Of a DNA stretch of 64,000 nt, positions 34,130-45,692 are shown piece after piece. Both the position numbers and the translations under genes were made by a program. Source of the stretch: Folioceros fuciformis (taxonomy: Eukaryota > Anthocerotophyta > Anthocerotopsida > Anthocerotales); assembly GCA_049999805.1 (NCBI GenBank), contig JBNGIO010006314.1, positions 348,453 through 412,452 of the forward strand, read 5' to 3'. A model generated the notes under the pieces. The model saw nothing but the letters and a program-made list of their open reading frames with translations, did no database searches and was not told the origin of the DNA. Position 1 is the first letter of the stretch. Every line of letters starts with the position of its first letter.

Positions 34130-37100
34130 TCACACAGTCTTGCACAATTCCTTCATTTCTGAAAGCGAAGGGCTGAGAGGTACGCTCGGGTAGCATTTGG
34201 CCATCATGTTCTCCAGGCCCTCGTACTTGTCCAAGAAGCTTTCCTGCACCAGACACCTGCGTGGTCAGCACACCATGCCCAACACGCTTTCGTCCAACCC
34301 AAGCAACAGCAGTAGCTCCCACCTTGCATTTCTCCCAAAGCGAAGGAAGCAATTCCTCGGAGGTCAGATGCTTTTGCATGCGCCTGTACATCGTTTGGAG
34401 ACTTTTCTCCACCTACCCAATGGCATGCCAGATCTCTTGAGTCAGCTACCGCAGCAACCAAGGCCACCCAGATCCAGGCTAACACGAGAAACTACAACTG
34501 CTTACTCCTGGGAGAGTCGCTTTCAGAAGCTTGCGAAGGTCTGCGTTTGAGGTCCCCACTTGATAGTGATAGGCGACCTAGAAAAAGACCACCACTGGAT
34601 CGTCTGAAAACTCAACACAGAAAAACAGCAGCCAGCATTAAAGGGTTGAAGGGCAAGAAATACCTCTTCAGGAGTAACTGTGTACAGCAGGTTTTCCACT
34701 TTTTGTGTGAACTGGAAAAGTTTATCAAATTGCTGCCGCAAAAAACGATCGACAGTTGCAGGATACACTTCGTTCTCAAAATACTGTCAGAATGAAGTAC
34801 AAAGTTCCGAACTCACATAAATTGTAATCGAAGAGATGTAACTCACATAATTTATAATCGAAGTGATGTAGCGGGTGCACGCTTGTTCGTACGATTCACT
34901 GGCTTGCTGATAGTACTTGGCTAAAGTTGGGACTTTATTGGCCAACTCAAACATGCTACACCGCAACCAAGAATCTCATTATTCACTGTAATGCTCAAAG
35001 AGCCAGAATCTGCATTACATCTCTGAAAGGGAAATCAGACGATCAGGAGCAAAAAGGAATACAGGCAACCTGTCATTCACCTGTTCTGAAAAGCTGCGTA
35101 GTTTTCCAGAAGCAAGACATCGGAGTGCTTTGGATCAAGGCTTGCAATGTGTTCGAGTACATTGAACATTGTACCCACCTGGACAATGAACCGGACAGCT
35201 CAGCCAAAAAGGCCTTCCCGCAGCATGAAACTCATCGATTTTGTACATTACCAGCTTTGTGTAGGCAGTGTCAACCATGTCTCTTGAGTTTCCCTGAATG
35301 AGACTCTCCATTTTTGCAGCTAATGAAGCAAATCTGTTCATGATGGGACACAACACATGGTAAGTCAGTTCCTCCGTTAAAATCATGTCCATTAGCATGA
35401 CATAAGAGTGGGTTCAACAGTTTTCATTCACCTTGGGATGTAAGATATGACCCCCGCTTGCTTCACACTGCCATTCCTCTCAATGCTGTGCATGGATTCC
35501 TCTATAAACTGTGAGAGAAAAAAACTCTTTGAGCACTAACAGCCTGATGGACCAGCTGCATCCTCTCAAGCTCATTCTGACACTCCCAAGTGTTCATGAA
35601 AGGTGAAAAGGGGACAGCACAGTGAAGACAAACCTTGTTGAACTGGCTGCTTATTCTGGACTGGAGATCAGCCAGCAACTGTCGCACAAAACCAGCAGCA
35701 TCAGCTTTGTGACCAGAGAGGTACCGCTCTGTCACACCTTGCATAGCTATACACCGCAGGGGATCCAGTTTCGAGGCCCAATCAACCACTGCATAAAAAT
35801 CTTCCTGCAAACGTGAAGAGATCAGCGTCTGCCGACCTGCCACAGGAGTGCATTGATCACTATCATTCAAGATATTTGTCCTACCTGAATTCCATTAAGC
35901 AGCTTATGTAAAGCTTGATTCAGAGCCTCCAACTCCGCATTATTCTGCTCTCCTGCAAGTGAACGCCAGAAATTTCAATCATCTGCATTTTGACCTTAAC
36001 AGGAGCTTATCTGTAAAGCTTTCCACCGACGAGTGCACTGGTTATTGCTGTGCCACATGTTTGTCGTCACACCATTTGACCCTATTGGCGGCAGTGACGG
36101 GACGAAGTGTAGGAATTTACTTTGCTTTGAATCATTGCCATCCATGTGCAAAGGGCTTATATCACCATCGTCATCATCTTCATCCCTCTTGTCAGGAGGA
36201 GGACCACCAGGGGGTGCGAGAGGGAGAACTTCNNNNNNNNNNNNNNNNNNNNNNNNNNNNNNNNNNNNNNNNNNNNNNNNNNNNNNNNNNNNNNNNNNNN
36301 NNNNNNNNNNNNNNNNNNNNNNNNNNNNNNNNNNNNNNNNNNNNNNNNNNNNNNNNNNNNNNNNNNNNNNNNNNNNNNNNNNNNNNNNNNNNNNNNNNNN
36401 NNNNNNNNNNNNNNNNNNNNNNNNNNNNNNNNNNNNNNNNNNNNNNNNNNNNNNNNNNNNNNNNNNNNNNNNNNNNNNNNNNNNNNNNNNNNNNNNNNNN
36501 NNNNNNNNNNNNNNNNNNNNNNNNNNNNNNNNNNNNNNNNNNNNNNNNNNNNNNNNNNNNNNNNNNNNNNNNNNNNNNNNNNNNNNNNNNNNNNNNNNNN
36601 NNNNNNNNNNNNNNNNNNNNNNNNNNNNNNNNACGTGGATCACACACAAAGCTGAAGACTTACTTCTCGGCGCAGCAGAAAGTTAAGAGCATCACAATAT
36701 GCATCACGCAAATGTGCTAGGGAGTTCTTCTCCAGACCCTGCACATCTCAAAGATCTGTACCCTCACCTGCAAACAAGATGGATGATTCAAGACATTGAC
36801 ATGGGAGCTGACTGTCACAATACCTTGAGGTGTTGAAGCATCCGGGCATATGTTCGACACTTAAATCGGAGATCCGCATGATCTGGCCTTTTCAGCTGGC
36901 CTTTCTGCATTACAACACGGAGGTAGCTGTTGGAACACGTAATTAAAGCTGAAACGTGCTTTTCCAGAAAAAATAAGACCATTGACCATCCTTGAGTTGG
37001 CGTCAAGCGTGCCTGCGAGAAATGAGTTTTATCTTGGGCCATAAATTGAACCACGTTTGAGAAATAGTCCGCCAAAAACTCTGTTGCACGACGGACAAAT

Positions 37101-39515
37101 GTTACCTTCAACTTTTCCAACTCTAAACGCTTGTCTCTCACCTGCAAAGCACCACGAGATATCCTTCACTCTTAAGTCCGAAGGAAGAATGGCAACTACG
37201 CAAAACTTAAAGCCAACACTTACGGCTCGCATCCCAGCATAGCTAGGATCCAAAAATGGAGGTTCAAGATTACGTAAAGCTGTTGAGAGCCAGTCACAGG
37301 CCTCAACATTTTGTGGCATACGCGCTTCCTCAAACGATCCTTCTCTAAGGAGGGCTGCGTACTGGAAAGCAAGTCACTCCAACAGTTAGGCTTGAATATC
37401 TTGAGCAGCAAACCTGGAAGCATTAAGCATTGCACATACATGCATTGAAAACGTACCTCTGGTGGAATTCGCAACCGGTCCAGAAGTTTATTGAGCTCCT
37501 CCAAAAGTAAAGCATTATTCTGTGCTTGCACTTCAAGCCGATTGTTCCTGGCTTCAATCTGCAAATCAGAATCAGCTCCCTCTGGTGTTGCAACTGTACT
37601 GAGACCAGCTGTAGCTGCCAGTTGCTTTCTACTGAGGAGGCCAATCTGCACAACCCCTTGATGCACAACCACCCCTTGATGCACATACCGATTCAATGTC
37701 CTCCCGCATGTGCCTGAGCTTCACATTGAATATCCCAAGCCACTCATCCATGTCTTCAACGCTTGAAGTTGCCGAGTCAAGCTGCAGTAGCACCTAAGAA
37801 AAACATAGCTGCAACAGTATCATCACCAGGAGTACGCACAGAGGCCCTGAAACAATGTCAGCCAAACACTTCTCTGCTTACAACAGACATGTCCAGGAAT
37901 GCTTGGAGCAGGTATCTGATGAAGCAATGGCTAACAGCATCTGAACTAAGAATATTCAGTCTGACCACATACATACCTCTTCCACAAGCGGCTCACTTTC
38001 CAGAATAGCGTAGACATTTGCAGCTTCTAGAGCAGAAAGCTCCCTCTTTAATCGCTCGGAAAAGGCCTCAGCTTCATCAATTCCCATGACATATCTGTGG
38101 GTAAAGTTGCCAAAAGAGAGTTCAGCACAAGCTGATGAGACTGGGGCAAGTTGTATGAGGGGAAGGCAAAACATTTCCAGCAGGGACTGAGCTAAGATAC
38201 AAACGTGCCAAGCAGAGCCTCCATGTCTTCTTCTTCAGCCTTTGATACAAGATCCTTTTCTACAGTCACAGTATGGTCTTTCAGTGATGTCCCAGAATCT
38301 GCAAACTCTGCCAGATTTGGCCCCTCAATTGGCAACGCCTTTGCATTTGCCTGATAGTCACACAAAGAACCGGTAGCGGAAGCCAACAATCAAGACACAG
38401 AATCTGTGACATGAAGAAGCAAACCACGAAGGATAGCCAACATAGAAAAACTAGAATTATACAGGGCCAATCACCAAAACCCTGAATACCTGAGCCCATA
38501 AGGCCAAATCCACAACATCCATGCCCACAATTTTGGGCAGGCGCCCAAGGTTCTCTTTGCACAGTTTGAGGATGATCGTAAGGAACCGGTTTCTGCATAA
38601 ATAACGACACAGATAGCCAAGTTGACACGAAATTCCCCAAGTAATAACATCAGTGACATGTGCCAAAACACAAGTTTCAAATCCCTTCACCTTCACACGA
38701 ATGTCTGCTCCTACCTATCATCCACATTGCGCATGGTCCATTGAGGAGGTACAGTAGCATGACTCTTCAAGTTCTCAAATCCCTGAGGTCGCAAGCAGCA
38801 AACTCGGGTTACCACAGAGACATGAAAACACGTGACTTGATACGCTGCCACTACGACGAATCGACCCTTCAAAAGGATCTACGAAATGGAACAAAATTAG
38901 GATGTGTCACCAGCACGAAGGTGCAGCCAGACGGGTCGCTGGGAACGGACTCCACTCTGCCGAGGTGCTTCAGCTTGTAGACTTTGGAAATCTGCAAAAT
39001 GAGTACATGTGGAGTTCTGAGCCCTGATCTCGAGCACCTACGACGCCCCACAATGTTCAGCAGTCCAGCCTTGACTTAGCAAGCTAGACAAGCGCCAAGA
39101 CACGGCTCTGCCAACCTCTAGTCCAGTCGTCACTTGCTTGAGGATCTGTATCTTGACTTTAAACTTCTGCGTGGTCTTGGATCTCGTCGCTGGACGAGAA
39201 AGATTTCACGTTCCAAAACAATATCACAAATCAGCAGACGAGCTCATATCTCAAGAGCGTACGAAGACAATCACCGCAATCCCAATGCACCACCAGGAGT
39301 ACAGCCCTCGGTTAGCTACACTTCTGGAAGAACTGGATCTCACCAGTGAGCGACAAGATGCGAGGCTTGGAGGTAAGCCGATTTCTTCGCCCAGCCACGC
39401 TCCAAGCAGCTTCGCACTTGGTGACCTTGAAAGCCACCAGAACCGAGCTCTCATCGTCCCTGAAGAAGGCTTCCACGCTCTCAAGCAGCTCCGCATCCTC
39501 GACAGATTGGGCCAT
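34130..39515 (-). CDS. SEC3: Exocyst complex subunit SEC3 (EXOC1)
   Basis: Landmark subunit of the exocyst, tethering secretory vesicles to the plasma membrane through an N-terminal lipid- and Rho-binding domain. At least 24 exons, among them 39344-39515 (ATG), 39116-39189, 38911-38991, 38715-38782, 38490-38592, 38205-38350, 37977-38094, 37689-37793, 37457-37558, 37224-37361, 37013-37141, 36824-36904, 36664-36738, then 36121 into the gap, 35885-35952, 35634-35804, 35432-35508, 35252-35333, 35081-35178, 34847-34955, 34664-34783, 34506-34577, 34323-34412, 34130-34243. Hallmarks: [10 protein letters not shown] and DPSGCTF (PH-like), [71 protein letters not shown]. The 400-base gap (36233-36632) removes about 100 residues. 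One intron (36905-37012) has a GC donor. Phases agree on both sides of the gap. Confidence 0.97.
36233..36632. other. Assembly gap inside SEC3
   Basis: 400 N. By comparison with plant SEC3, the missing part covers the end of the REAREFANELR region up to just before the APPGG linker, about one or two exons. Confidence 0.9.
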
Positions 39516-39699
39516 TTCCTGGTTGTCGTGGAAATCCCAGGCCTGCCAGCAGGTGATTAGTCTTGTGTTCAGCAGGCTTCGGAACTAGCCCCCATGGCGT
39601 CTCCAGTACCCCTCCCGAGCAGAGAGGAAAGAAAGGAGCGAGTATTTGGTGGACCCTGAAATAAATTTAATACTAAATATTTCAAGAAATGCATATGTA

Positions 39700-39772
39700 T
39701 CCGTTGTAGTCTAGACGGTTAGGATACTCGGCTCTCACCCGAGCGACCCGGGTTCGAGTCCCGGCAACGGAA
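39700..39772 (+). tRNA. trnE-CUC: tRNA-Glu (anticodon CUC)
   Basis: 73 bases fold as a full cloverleaf. The acceptor stem TCCGTTG pairs with CAACGGA, the anticodon arm CTCGG / CCGAG carries loop CTCTCAC with anticodon CTC at 39734-39736, and the T arm GGTTCGAGTCC is intact. It sits 185 bases upstream of the SEC3 start, on the opposite strand. No intron and no encoded CCA. Confidence 0.98.
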
Positions 39773-41106
39773 CTAACATGATCACTCGGAAGCCGATTTT
39801 ATATGCATGTCATCGTAAGAGTTTTATAAATTCTGAGAAGCGTTACCACAATCTATAATGCGATGCTGGAAGCGTACCTCCCGTATAAGATACGATCTCC
39901 TTTTAGAGACTAAAAGGACAAGACATTAAGCTGATACTGTAAATTGCGATAGTCGGAGTAGTACCAGAAGATCAAAAAGCGGGCCTTGCAAGCTTCCGTA
40001 CAAGAGTACAAGAATACCCCATCCGGCCAGTTATCCGAGTCCAGAAATCGCTTGTAGAAATGACAGAACAGGAGCACAAAGCCGCTAGGATAGTGCATTT
40101 GTACACCTTATTAATTTTTTGTACGTATCCAGGTACGCAGGTATTTATGTCTAAGTGGGCATGAAAGGAGGACGGGCGGTCTGGTGAAGAAGATGCCGGT
40201 TGAAAAGGGGTCGCGGCCAGCGGCCAGCGGCCAACGGCCGTTACGAGGGTGTGCAAAGCGCCGCGCGGCCCTGGGTTTCGCCCGGGTCATACAGGTCGGT
40301 TTCGCCAGGGCCGTTACCCCCTGCCCGGTCCCGGGACACGACCGCCACTTTCTCCTTCCGCCAAAGTGACGGCACTTCCCCCATTCCATTCCCGTCAGCC
40401 CGCGCTCGCGCTTCCTCCACTGTTCTCTCTTAGCTTGGCGGCCCCGCTAAACGCCTCGCCTCGCCTCGCTTCCCTTTCCTTGCCTGGCCTGGGCTTCCCC
40501 TTCCTCTCCCCCTCGCCTCCGCCTCACGGGATTACTTCACAGTTGGGAGAGCAGGTGCGGGAGAGGAAGACGTTGGGGCACCTTCGTCCGGGAGAAGGGA
40601 AGCGCGCCGGCCAGCAGACCGAGGCGGTCGGGCGCACCTCAGCGCACCGCAGTGCAGTGCTGTGCTGTGCTGTGCGGACCGCAGCAGAGCACACCGTAGC
40701 AGAGCAGCCGAGAGCCGAAGTGAGCGCGCACTTGCGACGGCCTCGGCCCCGCCCCGCCCCCGGCTGGCTGGATCTCGTCCGGCTGCCCTCGAGGCCGGGG
40801 TAATTCCCGCCCTGCCGAGCCGGCTTTCTTCCGCGGCGCCACCATTTCCGATGCCGCCGAGCCATATCTTGATGAACGGGGCGGCGCCAGGTCGTGTGCC
40901 TGCTTGTGGCCTGGGCTGCTTCTGCTACGTCGGCTGAGGGACCGTGTGCTGCTGCTCTGAGATNNNNNNNNNNNNNNNNNNNNNNNNNNNNNNNNNNNNN
41001 NNNNNNNNNNNNNNNNNNNNNNNNNNNNNNNNNNNNNNNNNNNNNNNNNNNNNNNNNNNNNNNGTAGGAAGCAAGAAACTGGGGGATCACTGGGGGAGGG
41101 AAAGAA
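39773..41106. other. GC-rich upstream region of the MYB gene, with gap
   Basis: From about 40200 the sequence becomes GC-rich and probably holds the MYB promoter and 5' leader. Short GTGCT-type slippage repeats occur at about 40650-40675. N run at 40964-41063. No coding sequence supported. Confidence 0.5.
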
Positions 41107-43257
41107 ATGGAGGCGGAAAAGAGGGCTCTTGGGATGAAGGGAGGGACAGGGACGGGGACTGGGACTGGGACTGCGGCAGCGGCAGCGGCAGCGGTGGGAG
41201 GCGACGACCGCATCAAGGGCCCCTGGTCGCCGGACGAGGACGCCATGCTCAATCAGCTGGTGGAGAAGGTCGGGCCGCGGAATTGGAGCCTTATAGCTAG
41301 AGGCATCCCTGGTCGGTCGGGGAAGTCTTGCCGGTTGAGGTGGTGCAACCAGCTGAATCCGGGAGTGAAGCGGAAGCCCTTCAGCGGTGAGTGCGGCAGG
41401 TGACTTGTATGTATGTGTGTATGTGTGTATGTGTGTGCGGCGCCTTGGCCTGCCTTGTGAGGATTGTGGTGTGCAGCGCTTGTGTGTGCTTGTCTGTCCT
41501 GTCGGTATCAAGAGGCTGGCGGCAGCAGCGGAGACACAGGTATGAGATTGCTTCACCTGCGCGGTGTGAATGGATCTAGGGTACTTGCAGTACAGTTAGG
41601 TAACGTTGTGTAGTGCCGGATGTTCTCATGGTATGTGTCTGGCTTTCTTTTGCGTGAGCAGATTTGAAATAAATACCAGTGCAATCAATCTGAGCTGTGC
41701 TTGACTCTAGCGGGAACCTTCTTGAAGCCGTGATACTTCTTCAGTGCATGTGAGACCTGGTTCATGTAAAGGTGGTTGCACGTTGGTGTGTGCCCCTCAT
41801 ATCTCGTGTGCACCATGTTCTACATTTTCGATTTACAGTCTGGCTCTAGTGTTATTACTTGGTTCAAGAGGGCAGGAGTGTGATGAGATGGGAGGGTTGG
41901 CAATCTGCACCTGGGGAAGGAAGTGGAGTGGTTTCCCTTTGTTTTACGTCGCTGTAGTGTCCGCAGTACAAGGATAGACCCGAACAGGGCTGTTACCTGC
42001 AGATAAGCTGATGGGTGTGGCCGGCCCTCGACTGTATCTTCTTTCTGTGGCTCCCTTGCGGCTGATTCGCATGTCATGTATTTGTGTTTGGCAGAAGAAG
42101 AAGATCGAGCTATCGTGGCAGCTCATTCCATTCATGGGAACAAGTGGGCCGCCATCGCTCGAATGCTCCCAGGGCGAACAGACAATGCAATCAAGAACCA
42201 CTGGAACTCCACCCTTCGCCGCAAATACATCGGGGATGACAGAGGTCAAAAGGAGGGTTCTTCAGATGGCTCAGATAGGTTGAAGGAGGAAATCAGTGAC
42301 ACGGATCGAAGCAAGTTGGGCAGGGATGACATGGATCTGGATGATGTTGGTGATGATTCTGGAAACAGGGATGGAGGTGACTATGAAGAAGACATGGCCA
42401 TCTCCTCGGAAACCCCGCGAAGTTCTTACTTCGAGTCAAAACTGAGGTCTGGGCTAAAAGGATCGAAACTAGGTGCAACGGACCAACTAGTAAAGCCAAG
42501 TGGTATGGAAGAAGCCACACATGCTACTCACATGACGGAAGCTCTTGTCCGACCTATACCTATACCCCGTGCCAGCGCATTCAGCAGTTACAGTGCCGTT
42601 GCAAGCAAACCTTCTTGCAATATGAAAGGCAATGAGTATGGCAGGGACGAGTTTGGGAATGGCTACAGTCCATCGCTGTCACTTTTCCTCCCGTCCTGTG
42701 TCAATTTTGAGGAAGACTGCTCTTTGTTTGCCCCCCGTAATGCAACCATGAGTCCCCACTGGCGCTGGAACACACCGGAGGTTCCGAGCCATTGTGGCAG
42801 GGGTTGTTGTCCTCCTCAGCTCTATGGAGCACAAGGGGAAAATTCCATCTCTCCTAAAGGTCCACTCATGGGTCCGGATTATGTGGAATTTGCAGAAGAC
42901 TATTTTCCTACTTCGAGTGGACTCTCAAATCTCTCTGTCTACAGTGACATGCTAGGTGTAGGTGGAGAAGGTGCAGGAGGTGGATGTGGATCGCCAGCTT
43001 CTGAGATGCTTGCTTCTGCTATCAACTCTGCTGTTGCACAGATGATGTTGCCAATGTTTCACGCACAGATGCAACAGCAGGAGCAGCAGGGGGGTGGAGA
43101 TAGCTGGCCTGGTGGCATAGACACAGGGGGTAATCAATCATGCAATAGCGACCTAGTCAGTTTGATGAGGGGCATTGTTGCGAGGCAGATAACTGTCTAC
43201 ACCTCAGCTGCTGTCATGGCCCAGGACAGTTCCGAGCAGAACGAAAACAAGCAGTGA
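41107..43257 (+). CDS. R2R3-MYB transcription factor, MYB44/70/73/77 type
   Basis: Two exons, 41107-41386 and 42095-43257, joined by a 708-base intron; 480 residues from ATG 41107. A Gly/Thr/Ala-rich leader is followed by repeat R2 ([13 protein letters not shown] to [19 protein letters not shown]) and R3 ([39 protein letters not shown]). CNQLNP and the [17 protein letters not shown] end are marks of subgroup 22, whose members act in abscisic acid, auxin and stress responses. The long C-terminal part contains a repression-like LxLxL block (SPSLSLFLP, about 42670) and glutamine runs. Other subgroup-22 genes often lack introns in flowering plants; here the intron splits R2 from R3. Function beyond DNA binding is inference. 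Confidence 0.94.
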
Positions 43258-45692
43258 TCTATATCACCAGTTGACACTAAAGTGCCGTGCATGTGGTCTA
43301 TGGTTGGACACGAAGGAAAGAGGACTGTGGGCTCATGGCTGCTTTCGTATCTTCGGTATGATCCTCTCAATCGGAAGCTACTCCCGCGTTAGTACTGTGG
43401 TACCTCATAAACGTTAACCCTAAGGACATCCCTTCCCGTTCCTGTTGCTGGCCATTGAAATTTGCAGGGGCAGAAGACAAGGATGGAGTTTTTGAGGCAC
43501 TGGTAAACTCGGTGCAGTTCGTTCAGATGTAATCGCCAACCTTCAACCTTCGCGACATCTATTCACACTGTTGCTAGCCAATCCAAAATTTGCATGGCAG
43601 AAAGACCGGCTGTCTCACAGCACGCTAACTTGGCGATTAGGATTGTAACATACGACCTTCTGATATTTTGTGCAACTACTCCGTATGGCGCATCGTGTTG
43701 AGTCGTGTGGAGTCTCGTGCCTGTTTCCATGTATAGTTTATGAACGACATCCAGGATAATCTTTTGTCCGTTCTCAGAGAGGAATAACTTAAGCAAGTAT
43801 GAAATAGAACTACTTCTAAGCGTAAAACTACAAAATTAATTTGATTTGATTAATTTGGTTTGCATATCTCTACGCATGTGTCTCAAAATTAGGGTAAATT
43901 AGGGTTGTTGAGCAACAGCAAGTTTAACATACTAATTTCATAAGAGGATTCATGTACAATTCCTCCTCCATAAATCACAGACCCTTGTACATAGATTGCA
44001 CTTTGTTGGATCAATGTCAATTGTAAAAAAACACTTTAAGCAATATACAATACATATACAACCACACAATTTCTCTAATGCCTTTTCTGGTGCATAGTGA
44101 AGTTCATGCTCCCTAATTCAAGGGCAACTAAATTTGAAGATTGCATGAAAGTAGGAATTCCAATTTCAAAGGATATTCTTCTCCTACTTATACAATGGAG
44201 ACCACCCAACTTAGCCTCCAAACTTAAGGCACAAAAAGGAAAGAGAATAGAAGATTTGGTGAAAAGGTGTCTGCATGCTTGTGCCTTGCCCTAAATTTGA
44301 CTCCATAGTGTAACTCCCCTAACCCGCATGTAGGAGGAATGGGCAGCATAGCACCACATGTGCCCTACCCTAAAGGTGGTTCAACCCTGTTACGTCAAGC
44401 CACTAACTATGTTGCTCCACATGACAGTCCTTACAAGCTTGTCAAGAATCATAGAATCAAAGACAAAGGGCATGGAACCAAGAACAATCAGTGGATCTCC
44501 TTACCCATTTTCATTTCACCATTATGTGCAACACTTTTGCACAAACTAGGTTAGAATAAGCTTGTTCTTGTCCTATGTTTGAGATGACAATTTTCTAGAA
44601 CCCTAAATCGAGAAAAGCTCTCAAGATACACACTAAAGGAACATTGCTTTGCAAAAGAAACCAATGTGTATTTTCTGAGAATATAAGAAGAAGATCTTTC
44701 ATCCTGTTTAATCTCCTACTAAGTGAAAGGAGATTCTTTTCTATATTAGGGACATATAGAATAGACACATTAGGTAACACTCAGACATCGTGTGATAGAA
44801 ACTTGTAGGTACTCTTATGTTTAGCAAATATTGACATTTTCACTTAGCTTGAACAAATTTAGTCTTGCCATGCTCTTCAATTCTACCGCAAAGTTGTCCC
44901 AATTTAAATAGCTTGTGAATTATCATTTGGCACTATTGGTAGTGGTAGGTAGGCCTTTTTGTTATTCTACATCATGATATTTTGGGAGTAGTAGGTAGTT
45001 TTTGAAAATAATTTACCTTATTTGCCTTTGACCCATGACCCAGCTCAGGTTGTTTCTCCAATCTTTAGAGTAGATAGAATTTCCATCTCTTTTTCAGCAA
45101 TATAAGATACTATATGATACTCAATACAAGGATATGTGTTTTTGACATGTATTCTCTTTTTATTTGTAAAAACATAAAATTCATGCTATACTAAATTGAA
45201 AAAGAAGAAGATTTATTCTATTATATCGATGAGCCAAATACCTAGTTTAATTTTAACTTATAATTTATATAAAAATGATCCTCAAGATATTTTACAAACA
45301 ATAAAGATTTATTAATAAAATTAGATTATTTTAATTTTAATTTAGATGAAGTATAAAATATCTTACTTATTTAGTTTGACCAGAACTCACATTCAGCAAC
45401 TGGTGTTTATGGCTACCTACCTTAGCTTGTCCTCCTTATGCGCACCACATATCATTCCCAAACCAGGGTATCTCTCCACTTTGTTTTTTTTTCCATTCCC
45501 ACCTTGAAACCCAAATGCATGACTCCAGATTTGGGATCGTTACTTCAGCGATCAGCACTTCCTCATAGAACTTCGTTAATTAAAACGTGCAGATATCAAA
45601 ATCACCTCACTGCGGGTTCCACCACTTAGGGCTACCGCGTTTTGCCCAACCAGAGCTGGTATTACCGTACATCTCGGGTATACCCTATAAAA
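43258..45692. other. AT-rich intergenic region
   Basis: The base composition changes sharply at about 43800: long AT-rich stretches to 45400 with short open frames on both strands. One segment resembles a retrotransposon (listed separately). No host gene found. Confidence 0.5.
44595..44780 (-). mobile_element. Degraded Ty1/Copia-type retrotransposon fragment
   Basis: A 61-residue minus-strand stretch reads LPNVSILYVPNIEKNLLS, which matches the LYVPxxxKNLLS block that follows the protease in Copia polyproteins, and continues with IFSENT. No other polyprotein part, LTR or intact frame is visible around it, so it is a small relic. Confidence 0.5.

Noticed and set aside
40249-40803. 184-codon plus-strand frame upstream of the MYB gene
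   Set aside because: A GC-rich leader or promoter region. The frame has no ATG-proximal signals or known motifs and stops before the MYB start.
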